Source of the DNA: Atrichornis clamosus
Taxonomy: Eukaryota; Chordata; Aves; Passeriformes; Menuridae
DNA length: 64,000 bases
Direction of reading: 5' to 3'
Assembly (NCBI GenBank): GCA_013400975.1
Contig: WBMZ01014172.1
Coordinates: forward strand, 62,001-126,000
In this document: piece by piece, positions 1 through 15,400 of the stretch
Numbering within the stretch: position 1 is the stretch's first letter
Layout of the letters: every line of letters begins with the position of its first letter
Position numbers and translations under genes: made by a program
The notes under the pieces: model-generated
What the model saw: the letters and a program-made list of their open reading frames with translations, nothing else
Database searches by the model: none
What the model was told of the DNA's origin: nothing

Positions 1-304
1 ACTTTTGAGCCTTACGTGCCTTCTAAGTTTTGAGAAGTAAAAAAAAAAAAGGATAGTCCTGACAGGTCCAGAGAATTTCAATATTATGTAGCTGTTTGGA
101 CACATCAGTTATATTTTTGAAAAGCTCTAAACTTTAAACATAGCATCTTAATCTATTAATATAGGTATCTAGAAATCAGATGTTTTTAGAAAATGTCCAG
201 ATTAACTTGAACTAGTTCATTGCAATCAAATACTATTAACTAGTACTACTTTTACTAGTGAGCATATTGACTACCCAAAACACGTTAAGATCCAATCATC
301 TTAC

Positions 305-445
305 TATCTGAGCTTTCTGTATTTCTTCTCTATCTATTTCTATCAATCTCAGAACACGTTGATCTTCCAGATCCACCTTTCTTCGATGGGCATCCACCTC
401 TTCTTTCACTTCCTTTGTAACTGCCTCTTTGTCTTTGATTAGACG
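305..445 (-). CDS. TBC1D31: TBC1D31 coding exon 18 (residues 834-880)
   Basis: Acceptor cttggcag and donor AGATA|gtaaga. It encodes RLIKDKEAVTKEVKEEVDAH and RRKVDLEDQRVLRLIE, aligned to human YRRKVDLEEHMFHKLIE. The donor is placed where the frame would otherwise meet a stop nine bases later. The remaining exons are to the left of base 1. Confidence 0.9.
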
Positions 446-3400
446 CTGCCAAGCACACAAACAAAAATTATTGTTGCTAAGCTACTGGCTAGCTACTTTC
501 ATAATTCTGTCTCTTTAACATTTATTAACATTTCGTTAAGCTAGTATTTAAATATATCCACACATCTCATTCCCCTGCATATCATAACTGTCCAAGAAAC
601 TCTTAGTTCCTGCTGTTTTATCCACTTGCAATTAGATTAAGCATGAGTCATACCAGTGGCCTGAATCATGACAGTGGATGTAATTCCAATCTCTGTATTA
701 CAGTAGAGAATAGAAGCAGAATTCCACCCTAACTGAATTAGATTCATCATGAAAATATTCTGACCTTTTATGGCAAATTTTAGCCAAAACCTCAAAACAT
801 TTCACAAATATAAATTTTGTTTCATGGTACTGGGACTTGTAATAAACACATCTGCAGCTTGAACGCAGAGATGATTTGTCAAAGTAGTACAAACCAGCAG
901 CAGATCTACAAAGAGCATTTTAATCTTCACATTCATGAGGGCACATCTACACAGTTTTCTGGAGAAGACATAAACTCTTCCCATGCCTATGGAAATCTAC
1001 TGAGCAACTGAGGCAAAGTTAACATACACAGCCTTCGAAGCTGGAGTAGAGCCCCTCACTGATGGCAGCAAAACAGCTCAGGGCATGGCAGGGAAAGCCT
1101 GTCTGCACAGACCCTTGTGGGCAAACATATCCTCAGCTAGTTAAATAATTGCTACCTTTCTAGCCTAGAGAGGATGATCACTGCAGAATTAGTTCCCTTA
1201 GAGAGCTGGCTTTACACGTACTGGAATACAAATGAGCTTAGCCTAGTTTGTGTTATGTAGCCACAGTACATTTGGATGTGTATTTAATAAATAAATGCTA
1301 ACAGAAATTTAGCCCAGTTATGTTCAGTGTATAAAAAGTATATGACCAAAAGCTTTAAAGAAACCAAATAGAAGCCAACATATGCTTCAAAATAAGACTC
1401 AGATAGCTGGATGTCCACTTCTGCTTCATTCCATTGGATCTGCACATACTCAGGATGGGCACATGTAATTGTGATTTCTAAACACTTAACTTACTATTTT
1501 TAACCAAAATGAACATTTCTAAAGCCTTCTATTGGCATCCTTACTTTTCAGTAATTTATAATAATTATTTATAATAATTAACTAATATTTAATTTTAAAC
1601 AGTATTACTGATTAAAGCCCTTTATTACTTCTTTCTAAGTCAGTCATTGCAGAAAGGAACGGCACATTCCTGATGAACCATCCACTCCTTTTTGCTTAAT
1701 GATGTTGTTGGCAACTAGACATTTTTCATCAGCTACATCAATCTGCTGTACTGTTCTCTCCAGAAAATGAAGATTTATCGGGATATCACAGATGAAAAGG
1801 TGGGAGTTTTTGGGATGAGAAACACTTTGTTATAGACTTATTTCTCTTTACATGTTCCTCGCTTCCCTTGAGCAGCTGAGCACACAACTAAACCCTGCAG
1901 CAACCAAATGATACCTCAGCATAGAATAATAAAATGGGTAGGATATGAATATTTTCACCCAAAACTCCCTAAGATAATGAGTTCTGCTAATGCTTTTATC
2001 AACAGAGGGTTTATTCTAAAAAAAGGTCTTAAAGAGGAAAAAGAGGGAAAAAAAAGGCCCCCTTTTTCCTCACAAATTCTAGTTGAATGAACACAATAAA
2101 ATCCAAGAACCTAAAAGGAAGAAACATTAAATGTTTGTATTTAGTATAGCTCCCTAATAATTACCTGCTCAAAAAGCTGTCTTTGTGATTCAAGTTCCAT
2201 CCGTTGTAGTTCTATATCTTGAACAGCAGCAGCTGTTTCCTGCTCTCTCATGGATGCCTTGTGGAGAAGATAAACACATGAACATACAGTAAAGAAATTC
2301 TTCTGCCTTAAAAAAAACCTTATCAAGAAGAATGTCCAATCCCCCCATGCCCCTAAGCTGTAGTTGACTTTCTGTCATATGAAGAACAGAAAATATCGCA
2401 TATCAAAAGCACAGGGCGAAGTGGAGAACAGGCACAGGAAGAGTTTTGCATCTAGCCAAGCATGTTAGGGAAATATCAGGCTTGAACTAGTGCTAATTAC
2501 CTGCCAGATGCAGCTCTGAATCTGCAGTCTCAGAAGCCAGAATGCTGTGGAGGACAGTAGACAGATGGGGAAGTGCACCTGAGAGAACCTGTGCTGAGCT
2601 GGAGCTGAGGAGTGTTACAGTGCCCTGACAGCAGAAACAACCACAGCAGCACTGTGCTCTGCAGAGTGTGTTGCTGAGATAAAAGGAATAGCTCTGCAAA
2701 GGCTCAGTTCGTGCCCATGAGGTGCAAAAACTTCCATTCTCAGCATCTGCATGCCATGGTGCCCAAGTTAGTAACTCAGAAGCAGAGCCAGGCCTGGCCA
2801 GAGACCACTGCAGAGCCTCTCAATCAATGGCAGAATTAATTTGCAATCTGGACACAGAGCCCACAGACAGCTGAGAATTCACTAGTCCTTTAAGGAGCTC
2901 ATTACATTTTTCAACACTGCCAGTAATCAGATTAATCTGGCTTTTCTCAGGAATTTTGTCTGTTAAAGCAAGCCAGTGAAACATACTAAGTGCCAAATAA
3001 AACAGTTAAATTATGCATGTACCACTTAAAGCAGTCCACCTCATGCTATATAAACCTCTGGGCTCACAAATCACAGTGTATCAACTAAAATTTTAGTTAT
3101 TAATTTTTTCCTTGTTCATTTTCACTATTAAACCTTATAGAAAAGAATTACTTGAGCAACTCAACCTTTCTTGCAATTTCGTCATCAAGACGTTTCAGTT
3201 CCATTTGAAGCTGATCTTGCTGGTAGTTCAGAAAACGCCTTCTTGAAGCATCCAGAAGTTGCAGTTCCTTTACTTTCAGTTCTCTTTTCACAACAGCAAG
3301 CCTTCAAAGCCAAAATAAACAGAAACAAGGGAACTTGTACGTGTAAAAAGTCAGCACCAAAGAGCACAAACTCACAGGGCAGTTAGCCATTAGTTACTAT

Positions 3401-6400
3401 GAGCTCATCTCTAACTTACAAAGTTTAGGACAGTTGCTTTAATTCCTGTAAAGTGTCCAGTTTTCATTTATGAAACAAAATTAAATTCACAGACACAATC
3501 ATCTTATAATGGCAATTATAAGCATTATAAGCATTAGTTTAATATTGCAATGATCCAAAACTGGAAGTTACTCCTGAGAATAACTGCCAGTGTCCTGATA
3601 CCTCTTGCTGCCGAAATTAGTCCCAAGTTTATTTGGTAAATATCAAACTCTTTCAAGGAAACCACAAACTCAAGAATTAGTTTGCAAATAAAGGCTCCAT
3701 GTCTTCTTTAAAAAAACCTCTATAGGTTAGAGAGGTTTAAGAGATGTGCTCAAAACCATAGTTGTTAGGGACATGGCTTAGCATGGACTTGGCAGTGTTG
3801 GGTTAACAATTAGACTACATGATCTTAAAGGTAATTTCCCCCTTAAATGATTCTCTGTTTACCTGTAGTTGTTCTAAGAAACTATGGAGATGTTGAAACT
3901 CTCTTAAACCTTCACAACTGCAAAATGTACAAACTAACAATTCAGCTTCATTACTACGACAACTCTTTGCTCATCAACTGATACATAAAGCAGTCTTTTT
4001 TCTAGATCCACTAGAAATACAAGACTGTGTACAGTCACTGATCCTGTAAGTGACTCTCATATTTGCAGCGTGAGTCTGCCCACAGTGCAAGTCTGAAGTC
4101 TCAGTGTGCAAACACACAACAATTGACTGCTTAAGAGCATTTCCAATCCAAAGGGACCAGACAAAAGGCTGGAAGCTGAGACAAAAACATGAAGTGACTT
4201 GGCCTCTAATCTGCTGTATTCCCTCAAGGGAGTAATAGGCAAGGCAGTAATACAACCCAGACCACTTAATTCCCACACCAAAACATGACCCACCAGACCA
4301 CAGTTATCCCACATTACAATTTATACAAATTAGTGGTTATTTCTGCTTTACTCGAGGTTAAAAATGTAATGAGATACAGTAGCCAGCCCCTAATGTGTCT
4401 TATATTCTAACACCTCTGTTTCTGTTCTGCCAAGCTCTCTTCCTCTTCCAGTAGCATTTTTCGCCTCTGTTCTTCAGCTTCTCGAAGTAATTTCTGCTTT
4501 CGATACCAGGCTTCATCTTCTGCTTTCTGTTCCTGTGCTTTGGCTTCTGATTCATGTGCTAATTGTCTGAATGGAAGAGGGTCACATGTTAGTAATTCAA
4601 GCCGAGTATCAAGGAATTACTTGATTACTTCGAAATTGATGACTGTACTAGGAAAGAACTGCTGAAATGAGATGACATGAAAGAATGGCATCCCCTTTGT
4701 AGCGATAAAGCACGTGAGGAAGAGTTACAATATTGACTTTTAGAGACAACTGGCATTACAGATGAGTGCAGGTATTTTCTTCCTCGCACTCTTGACTAAA
4801 ACTACTTTCTAAAGGTGCCTTGGCATCAAAGTATCCACCGATTTCAACAGCAAGCTAAGAACTCCTGGCCCTTCAAAAGTTGGACCCCATATGGTCAACA
4901 GAGGTTTGGGTTCTGGCTATGAGTTTCCAAGTTTGATGACTTGTGGCCCAGTATTTTTTGCTAATTAGCAAATATATTTTAGTTAAGGTAAGACTGACAC
5001 TTTAAAAAATGTGTCAAACCAAGTAACTCTCAACCTTGAGCAGCTATTTAAAGTCACCTTTCTGAATTTCCTTGTCTCTCTTCTCAAGCACACACATTAC
5101 AACAGACAAAGGCAGTTGTGTCCACCTGCCCCTCCCAGTCTGAGGCTGTCTTCAATTTCCCACTAATACCTCTCTCGTAAGTATTCAACTTCATCCTGTC
5201 TGATCTTCTCCCGTTCCTGAGCTTGATAATCCACAATGAACTTGGGATATTTATTAAATATAGGGTACTGTCCTTTTGTAAGTGGCATGAAGTCATCAAG
5301 CATACGCTGTGGATGGATATCCAGTGGTGTAGCCTCCATAAGACGATAGGCTTCCTTGATCACAACATTAATGTCCAGGTTGTTACGATGATGAAAGAAA
5401 TACTGTAAGAGACATGCTGCCATTTACATTCCACAAAAGTATGTATTTTTATGTAAATATATATTTAATACACATATTTGGGAATAATGAGGTGAATTAG
5501 CAAAATGTATATTTCAATAGTTAATTTAAAAAGAGTTTATCAAGTTATCTCTACCAATTTATAAAACATCACCAGCTCAAATGACTTCAGCCAAACTTCT
5601 TCAAAGTGTGAAAGTACACTCTGGTTCTTTTCCTCCTCTTCAAATGGCAGCTGTGTAAGGGATCTGGAAAGCTAGGGTCAATTTAGAGTGCCCAACAGCC
5701 CACACAATGACTCCTACAACTGGATAAACCTCCCTCAATTGTCAGTGCTCACCCGTGAAGCTTGGAAGTTGCTCTTCTTGCAGGACTATTCTTCCCGTCA
5801 GAAATCTTATTCACCAAGAAAATCTCTAAATTGGTCATTATTAAACATTACAATGATGTTATCTGTTTGATGTCAGTCAAATTGACTGCTCATATGCACA
5901 TTTTAGAGGCAGAACTCTTTGTTTGCCTATAGATGTTTTTGTAAGAAAAAAACTCCTCCTCCCATGTAACACTGAACCTAAGGAAACATTTTAATTTAGC
6001 TTCAGAGAACATCCAATAATACTGCCTGATTTTGAAAAACTGACAAAAGGATAATGAAACAACAGAATTACTGTGTATAGTCTCCAGAGGCAGAAGTCCA
6101 TACTAGATCTTCAAAAGAGAGACAGAACTATTTTGTGTTTGATGAACTATTGAAATTTATAAAATGGCTTTTAGTGACATTAGAAAACTTTTAAAGCTTT
6201 AATAAGTTCTCCTTGCATGAGACTGCAGGAAAATGCTCAATGTTTTACTCATTATTATATATTTGTCAAGTATCAGATGATGTATTAATATATTAATATG
6301 GAAATGAATCTCCTTGTAACCCATCTAACAACAGATACATTGTTTTATACATCTTTTCCACATGATTGACTTAAATATGAAGATGTTTACCTCAAAATCT

Positions 6401-9400
6401 GCTGCTTGATTACAGTGAAGCAAGGCAGCTCTGGAACATATAATATAGGCAACAACAATCATTAGAAAGTATGAAGGATGGTTGGAGAAAATATTGTCAA
6501 AGACTTTCAGCCATTCTTCTCTTGTTAGAACCTCAGATAACAGTGTTTCTAGGAGAGGCCAAGCATAAACCTAAATTATTTGGGAAAAATGACAAAATAA
6601 TCCATTAGTACAATTTTACCATCCCTTTAAAAGAAATAATATGATTTTTCTTGCCTTATACCAAGGATCTATTAATTTATGAGAGAAAGAGGAAATAAAC
6701 CAGAACATTTGAAGATAAGTTTCATCACCCACTATAAACATTCAAAGTTAATATGGGATGTTTACAAATACATTTCTTATTTCACTGGATGTCTAAATGT
6801 GCTGTTTAGATTTGTGAAGCTAAAATCATCCCTAATGATAAACAGGGATTACAAAATTAATTCATCACACGTATGTCCATGTAAAAAAACAAAAAAAGGT
6901 ACATTTATAATTTGATGAGTAGATTTTTAAGGAACATGGACTTGAAAGCAAAGAACTTCTAAAGAACTACAGTAGCATGTATATGATCATGGACAAGGAA
7001 AAACAACAGGAAAGCAATGATATATTCTTTACACTCCCATATAATTCACTATTATTTAATGAAAACTTCCCCAAACTAGAAATACATAAAAAAAAAGGAC
7101 TAGTGTACTATTATTCACTGCAGTACAATTTTGTATACAATAGCTGGCTAGAATATTACCTGTGAAGTCACATTGTATTTTATTAAATGCTGAAGTAGTT
7201 CTTTGTCATGATGTGCCAAAACATTTTCCATCATACCAAGGACATTAACTGGAGGATTGGGAAAATACTCAAACCAGTGCTGACAAAAATTAACTGAAAG
7301 AGAATAAAAAGTTGAAAACATGCACTATAATCCAGAGTGAAAGACTCATGACAACCTTAAAGTTTGATTATAAAGGTGATGAGTTTAAGAGGCTGTTTCA
7401 GGTAGCAAAACCTATTTAAGATATTCCCATCTCTTCTCTTGGTATTCCTAAACCATTTCCACAGTACACTGCTCCTCCAGCTGCACTGGCATGAGTTTTT
7501 GTGTCAGTACACTGTGAACCAGAGTGAAGAACTAATCTGGCTCAATATAAAATGCAAAAAATGCTGTGAGCTGTGGGACTAAGGCAAGGGAGGCAGATGG
7601 GAATACTTAAACCAGTATTTCTGTCTCACAAAACTACAGCATGGATCAAACAATTTTTAATGTACTAAGAATAATTTCTGTAAACTTGGATACTTATTCA
7701 CCAACAGCATGTGTTTGCAAGGTGGGTATGAATGCTTGGCAGCATGTATCTTCTGTAGACTTAGCAGCAGCTGCAACAACTAATTTAAGTGTAAAGCACT
7801 TTCATTTAGAACGTTTCTTCAGAAGACAGCTCCAGCCAATGTTCAGACAAATATATAGTTTTGAGTTACCACATGCTCAGGATAACTAAACACAGTAAAA
7901 TCTCGAAAGAGATCATTCCCTTTTGACTAGGAGCAGGTGAGAGGGTGGGGTGGGTGGCTTGTGACTACTTTTCCCATGTCTCAGAGAGTTAATAATTATG
8001 ATATCATTATGCTAGATGCATTTTGTTTTGCAAATGTTATCTACCTTTTGATTAGACTTTACAAATACTATTACAACTGCTAACTTTTTGCTAAAAATAC
8101 TGCAAAAGGAAGTCTAATATCTTGAGGATTTTGTTTTAAGCACACAGTTGCTCCGTATTAATTCCTGGCAATACCTTTAGAAGAAAGCCTGGTGACCTCT
8201 TAGACATACCTCATTCATTTCTGCAGGAAAACCTCTTTTGCATTGGAAAGCTTAAACATGTTGCAGCATACTTGAGTTTTTAAAATCATTGCTTACCTAC
8301 TACTGTAGCAACAACTTCAAAGCAGATCAGCTGGTTGTTCTGGAATAATTTTACAAATGGGAATGTCAGCAAAGGCATATAAGGTGTCTCAGCAAAGATA
8401 CCAGACCAGTGAGCTAGAGCTGATAAGGTCCTGTACACAAAGGCAAACAAAGGTGTAGAAAACATTGATCCAAAAACAAACAAAACTATAATATGTATTT
8501 TAGAACCACAACATAGAAAGATTGTGAACTTCAAGACAGATGCAGGATTGTGTGAGTTATCAAAACAAAATTGCATGAGGGCACTACTATTTCATTTTAG
8601 AATTTTCCTTACAGCTGATTCCAGCTACTGGATACATTTCAGATCACTATATGAAAATAAAAATCTGTAATACTTAAATAAATACAAATATGTATTTTAC
8701 CTCTGTAGAACTCTCAGCAGTTTCCTACTTTTGATGGGATACTCATTCTGAATATTTATGAATGCACTGTGGGTTCCCTTATCTATTAGGCTACTGAATG
8801 CCAAGTGGTTTTCAGGAAGTTGCAATAAGGAACGCCAAACAAACATCCTGTAATTAAAATGCAGCCTTAGTCAAGCAACTCCTCCTTCACAGGCCAGTAA
8901 ACACAAGCAATTTTATTTTGTGCAACCATGAACATGCACACAAAAAATACCTGTACTTTGCTGGATATTCTCCAAATGCTTTCAATAAGGCCTGCAGACG
9001 TTTCCTGTTTAACCCGCCTGGCAATTCGTTCTACAAAACAGGGGATCAACAACAAATGCAACGATTTTCTCTTTCTTTGCACTCTAATCTATGAGAGTGG
9101 CTAAATATTGAAGTTTATGACACAATGTCAAAAAAAAAAAGTGCATTCCTATCTGTTACATAGTCCTAGCTATTTCAACAAAAAAAGATAATTCAAAACA
9201 TCATTTATTGTTTTCTGAACTCAAAGAACAGCTGACATCGATTCCAGTCAGAAGCAGTTCAGACCCAAACTGATCAAACTACGTACTATTAAATGATGGA
9301 TATTGCAAACCATATAGAATATCGACATAAGAAATAGATCATATGGTGACACATAGACAGGTACACACATATGTAGATATGCACACACACACGTATGAGG

Positions 9401-12400
9401 CACAAGATAAAGACAGAGGGAAAATGGCATGGCAATGACAGAGGGAAATAAATGTTACAGTAATTCATCTTCTAAATAATTAAGAAAAAAAGGAAATGTA
9501 TTCCAGGCAGACATTTTAGAGGTGCCAGTTTGCTTTCTGCAGGGAAGCAGATCAGAACTAGCAAATATCCAAATGTGTCACAAGTTCCTTGAACAACTTC
9601 AGAGGTACCCCAAGCTGACTGGAGGCAGTTCTGTCTGTGTCACACACATACTGTAGGAGTATGGGCTAAACAGAGAGAGAAAATGGTACTAAAATTTCCT
9701 TAATCTTTGCTCTGCTGAAACATCCAAGAGCATCAGTGCCTGAATTTACTCTTTAAAGCAAATGGCAAAGAAATTTAAATGCTGCAGACTGAAGGACAAA
9801 ATATTTGCAACTACTTCCTACCTCTTTATTTTCAAGGGATGTATTTGCTTGCAGTTTTAGCAATCTGCTTTGAATTTTGCTCCCTTTGGATTTCCATGGC
9901 CCCTGTGACCTTCCTGAAGTCACTTTCATTATCAGTTTATTTGCCTCTGATGTGTACTTGGGCCCATCTTCTACAACTTTGAACATGGATGGTGGAGGCT
10001 AATATCAAGTGCAAATACCTTGGTTAAAATCTTGTAAGACAGATTTCATAGAAATATAATTTGTTGTTTACTCTATTTTATATGCCACATTTTTGAGTTT
10101 GATGGTCATAGGAAGAAGAATAGAAACACATTTATATCTAAATAACTCCATATGGATTGTATACTCCTGAAAAAAAATGTCAGTGAATAAAACTGCTCTA
10201 TGAGAACATTTACGTAGCTTCCGTGCCAACTCAAATATGTTATTTCCTTGCTTAGCAAAACTAAAATATAATTGGGATGGTATAGATGTGTATCATGTAC
10301 TGTTCAGGTTATTTACTTTAGTGTATTTCTCAGTGTCATTAAAATACTTTGCATTTCTATAGCACCAGTTAAAAAGAATACAGAAGACCTTTACAAACTT
10401 AATTAGCTGTCAGTGTCAGGCAGGTATTAATTAATTCAATGCTGGAGATTGGGAAAGCATGTAACAAAGTGGATATCCCAGTTCATGTCAAACCGTCAGC
10501 AAAAGTGCAAATGGAATGTGTGTGACATCTTTACATGCCCTTCCTCAGCTGCAACTCCATCATTATCCAGAGCTGGTTACTGTTTACTTCAAAGACGTGG
10601 TGATTAAAGATATATGGAATTCTGTATTTAGAAACCTGACTCCCCTTAATAAATTAATTTAATAAAATAAGAACTGGTATTTAGAATGTTTCTTATTTAG
10701 GAAGGATTAGGAGTATGATTGTGCCATAAATGATGGGTGCTGGTTTCCAATAATACTGTAAGAAGAACAAAATCACAGTAACAAAAGCACCATTCATGAC
10801 CACAGTTTAAGAGAGCATTAGTTGCAAAACTTTTCCTATAGGAAATTGGAACAGAAGCAGCACAATATCCTGTTTCCATCTCCCCCAAAACACCATTACA
10901 AAGAGACATTGATGCATACAAATTGCTGTAGAAAGAAATACCATCTCCCCCTTCTTGCAACACCAGTAACACAGTGATATATTCACACCTTAAAAACATC
11001 AAATTACCTGACAGGCTGGAGGAACTATGAAGTAAACTGTACAAATCACTGTTTCTTTATTTGTATTGTTAAATGTGGCACATGTCTGCAAACTACTGCT
11101 GAGACAAAAGATATGCAGACAATATCAACGTTAAGGGCATTTAGTGCTGGTTTAAGAAATGCAAAACACTCTACCTTATTTCCTTCTTGAGTCAAAGCTT
11201 GGACACTGTATAAGTTAAGGCTTCCATCCTCCATTACTGAGGCAATATACCGTCCATTGGGGCTAATCACTGCTGTAGTAATTCCCTCTTCAGGACTCCC
11301 GATGTCAAAAAGAAGTTTGCATGTTTCTATATTAATAAATCTCATAATATTATCTTGACTTAATACTCCAAGGACCTGTAAGTTAAAAGGATTAATCCAT
11401 TAATATTGCCAATGCAAACCAAAGTGGAATAACCAATTCAGCAAAGACATTCCATTCAGCTAGAAGAGCAGTTGAGTATTCAGCACAGTAATTTTTGTTT
11501 TGCATCGTATGGGACCACATCCCCTGTGCCCCCCAAAAGCCCTCAAAGTGTTGAAACAACAATCAAGTACTTCTGTCTCAAGCTTTATTAAAAAAACTGA
11601 CCTGATTGGAGCCCCCATCAAAACTGTCAGGGAGGAATTCCAGATGACGGACAGCTCGCACTTTTTCTGGCATCTGGATTATTCTTACCAACTGCTTTGA
11701 TTCTAAGCACCATAAGTGGAGACGATTTGATTTTCCACCAGCTACCAAAGTCCGACCATCCCTGGATCACAGATGAGGTAAAGTTTCTACCAGTATAACT
11801 ATAATTTAAGTTAGTGTTAGCTAAAGAGAGACATTGTACATTTTGTTCTATGCCCTCAAATTACTTTTGAATCAGCCACTATTCCTGTGATACTTGCCTG
11901 AAAGAACAAAATAGCTCCTAAATAATAAAATTTGCTTTAGTAAAGGATAGTTTAAACCTTATTTTAGTGGTCACTAAAAATCAACTTAATTTATTTCAAC
12001 TGCTATGGGACTATAATAAAAACTGCTATTGATCTTTGCTGAAAGTATCAGTCACAGCAGAGTTCAAAAGCTTATCACAGTATATAGCTCACTACTTCCA
12101 TAAAATATTACAAATAAAGAAAGAGAACCTGTTTAAAACTACAATTTTTGTACTCTGCCTTTAGAATGTTTAAAATAGCAATTTACCTGGTAACTGCAAA
12201 CACCTTATAAAATAATACAGAACCTTCTACAGGAGTTGGCAACTGGTATTTACAGTGAAGAGTATCAAATTCCCATGCAAAAACAGAATTATCTTTGAAA
12301 CAGCTGAGAATGGTGTTATTCAATGGAAGAAAAAAAACCTGGAAGAATATGGAAAAGAAAAAAAAATGGGATGTTGTCAAGGAAGTACACTTTAAATTAA

Positions 12401-15400
12401 CCAAAGTGCATGGCAAAATAAAACATGGCAGGTGTGGCTATTACTGTAACTGTGCAAGGCTTAGACCCCACAGGGAGCTGGTCCCTGTCCCCTGTGACTG
12501 CCTAGAGAGGAATAGGCCTGCTTTCTTAGCAATGTCTTCTCCAACTATGAAATTAAGATTTTACTCTGAGGATGAATGAAGATGAAAGAAAAAGTCTGTA
12601 AATATATATTATTTTCAATTATTGTGAACACATTTGTTGTTTATATGTAATCTGTTTCAAAAAGGAAAAAAATTGATTATTAACATATTTGGATGTCATC
12701 AGATACATTCTTTCTTAATGATAAATTATTGGTTTAGATCAGAGGTTCTATTTTGGCAGCAGCACAAGCAGCTTCAATAAATTCCCAGTACCTATAATTT
12801 TGAAGGTTAAATTGATAAAGTCTTCTGGTATCTGAACATTGAGGGACTTCCTGTAGTACTCACCGGCTGAGATTAACAGTCAGTGGTACAAGACTCAGAG
12901 TTTTGGTCTGAATGTTCTCTTGGGGCCTTGAAAATCTGGATACGTAGGATGGGATTCATCTTAGTACTGAAAATTGGATATTCAGGCCCAATTAGTCACT
13001 TGACACTGAGACAAAGTTAGTTGTGGGGAAAAGAGTCATCTCACCTACCTGAGTAATTTATCTTCACACAAACTGAGCTGTCTGTCCTCCTTCAGGAATC
13101 CTGAGGAAGACTAGGCAATGAATTGAGAGCAGATGTCTACCATGCAGATAAATGAAGTTTAAATGTTGGTAAATTGGAGTACTGAACAGTTCCTATTTTT
13201 TGCTTTGCCATGAAAAAATACCACAAGATGGTCAAAAGCAGCTGTTGAATAAGCAGTGATGCTTTGGAAATGGTCATTACAGATGTGTTGTCTTCTTTCT
13301 CGTTTGTCGCACCTGTTGTCTGTTCAGAGTGCAGCTCAGTCTCTGTCTTTTAAAATTAGCTTTGCCCCATACCAACTTAACAGAAGGCATATGTTGGAGT
13401 GCAACTGGGCTTAAGAGGCATCAAAAACCACACAAGGTTGGTGTGACACTGCTACACTGGCTCAGAAAGCAAGAATCCTGCTTTGCACACTGAGTGTCAT
13501 GGCTGAGGTCTAATAATAAATCTGAACTTCAGTAAAGCATTTACTTATCTGTTTGTTTAAGATTGTGGCATGAGAATAAGTACCATTCTTCTAAAGACAA
13601 GAAAATGAAATCCAGATCATTTGCATAATGTCCTATCAGAAATACTAGTGCCAAACCAAAAGAGTAGCCTCTTGATTCCCAAATGTGATCTATTAATTCA
13701 ATCATAATCACTATTGTTCGGCTTTAAAGGTTGTTTCCATACTGCAACATCCTGATCCTACCAAATTCCATTTACTAATAAGAAGTCCCTACACATAGCC
13801 GACACAAAGAAAGATACTAGTAGAAAAATCTTGAGTCCACTAGAGAAATGCATCCATCTTTGGAGGAAAGATATTATAGCATTTTAGCAACATGCACTAC
13901 ACACCAGTTTTAATAAAACAAACAAACAAAAATGTGTGGATGATCTTTCACAGTAATTGCTAGGTGACTATTTTAAGCTGACAGAATTTCTCCCTGACCC
14001 AGAACAGGGTGAGGACACTCAAATGAATAGCCTTGTTCTCTGTAAAATCAGCATGGCTTTTTAGTGACCAGCCTGACAAGAACTTTGGTTTGAAGTGGTG
14101 TTTGTCAGACTATTCACTGCAGGGCAGCACGTGTGCAAGCCATGCTCAGGCACCGTGTCAAGACTTTCTGTAGTACTTAGACCAAAGTGTGACATTTGGT
14201 GGCACAGGCAGACCTGTCTAAAGCAGCATAATGCTAAGGGAGACCTACTTAAACCACTCCCTGACACAAATATGTCATCCTTCTCATCCCATGCTGTGCC
14301 TGTGCAGCAAACAGAAGCAAATAAACCACTAGGTTGAAAAGCAGCAATATCTTTTTGCTGAGTTCCTTTTCAGCCTCACTTGTTCCCACATTCAGTGCTT
14401 TGCATTCACAGACAGAAGAGCAGCTTTGGAATAAGAAGCTGAATAGCAGGGTGGTGGTGACTGTTTGAAGTTACCACTATGACACCAAAACTGTTTTTTT
14501 AACCCTTAAATCCCACTATCATTCTAGTTAGAATCAATCTACACAGGTCCTCTGAGCGCATCCCAGGTGAAAGCACGGTCAGTCTAGAAGACGGCTCCAA
14601 CTTCCAGGTTAAACTGGGTTAGTCAAGGTCATATCCAAGCAAGTTTTGAGTATCTCTAAAGATGGAGATTCCTTAAAAGCTCCCAGCAGATCTCTGCAAC
14701 TATTGAGTCATGATTTCAGTGGTCTGGGTGATGTGACAGGATGACAGTTAAGATGATATGCCCAAAGAAGACAAAAAAGATTCAAATGTATTTTAAAGAC
14801 TATTTACAAGTAATGTGATTTTAATATGTGGTGTTACACCTACTGTGGTGTGCTTGTTCACCCTTTAGCAACTGCTCTTTACTCACCTTTTGTATACCCA
14901 CAGACTGACGAACATTCAGCTTTCTTATTCTTTGAAAGGTGTCCAAGTCCCACAGTTGTGCTGTATCAGTGGAAGTAGTGATAGCATACCTGCCTGAGCC
15001 ATGGACAGAGATGGAAGACACGGAAGAATCATGTCCTCTCATCCAACTAACTAGCTCCTTGGTTTCTGCAGAAGTTGGTGAAAAGACAAAAAAGATATGA
15101 AAGTCATTCAAAATGAAACAACTACTACTTTAGTCTTTATTGCCAACACTCTGCTGAGGAAGAGACTTTTAAGCATAACTAGTATATAACCATTTACCAT
15201 CACAGCCCAACAAACAAGAAAAAAAGGTATCAGTCTTCAGACAGCTTAGACACGCATAAGCTTCTCCTCATCTCCAAATAACAGATTTTATAAGTTATGC
15301 TCAGTTCTGCACAGAAAGCCAACATGCACAGACTTGTTTTTAGCCTAAAAGTCAATCTTAAAAAGTCATGAACCATGTGATCAGTTAAGTTCAGCATGCC

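Noticed and set aside
9358..9400. CA-rich stretch as a microsatellite
   Set aside because: Only a few interrupted CA units, too short to call a repeat array.
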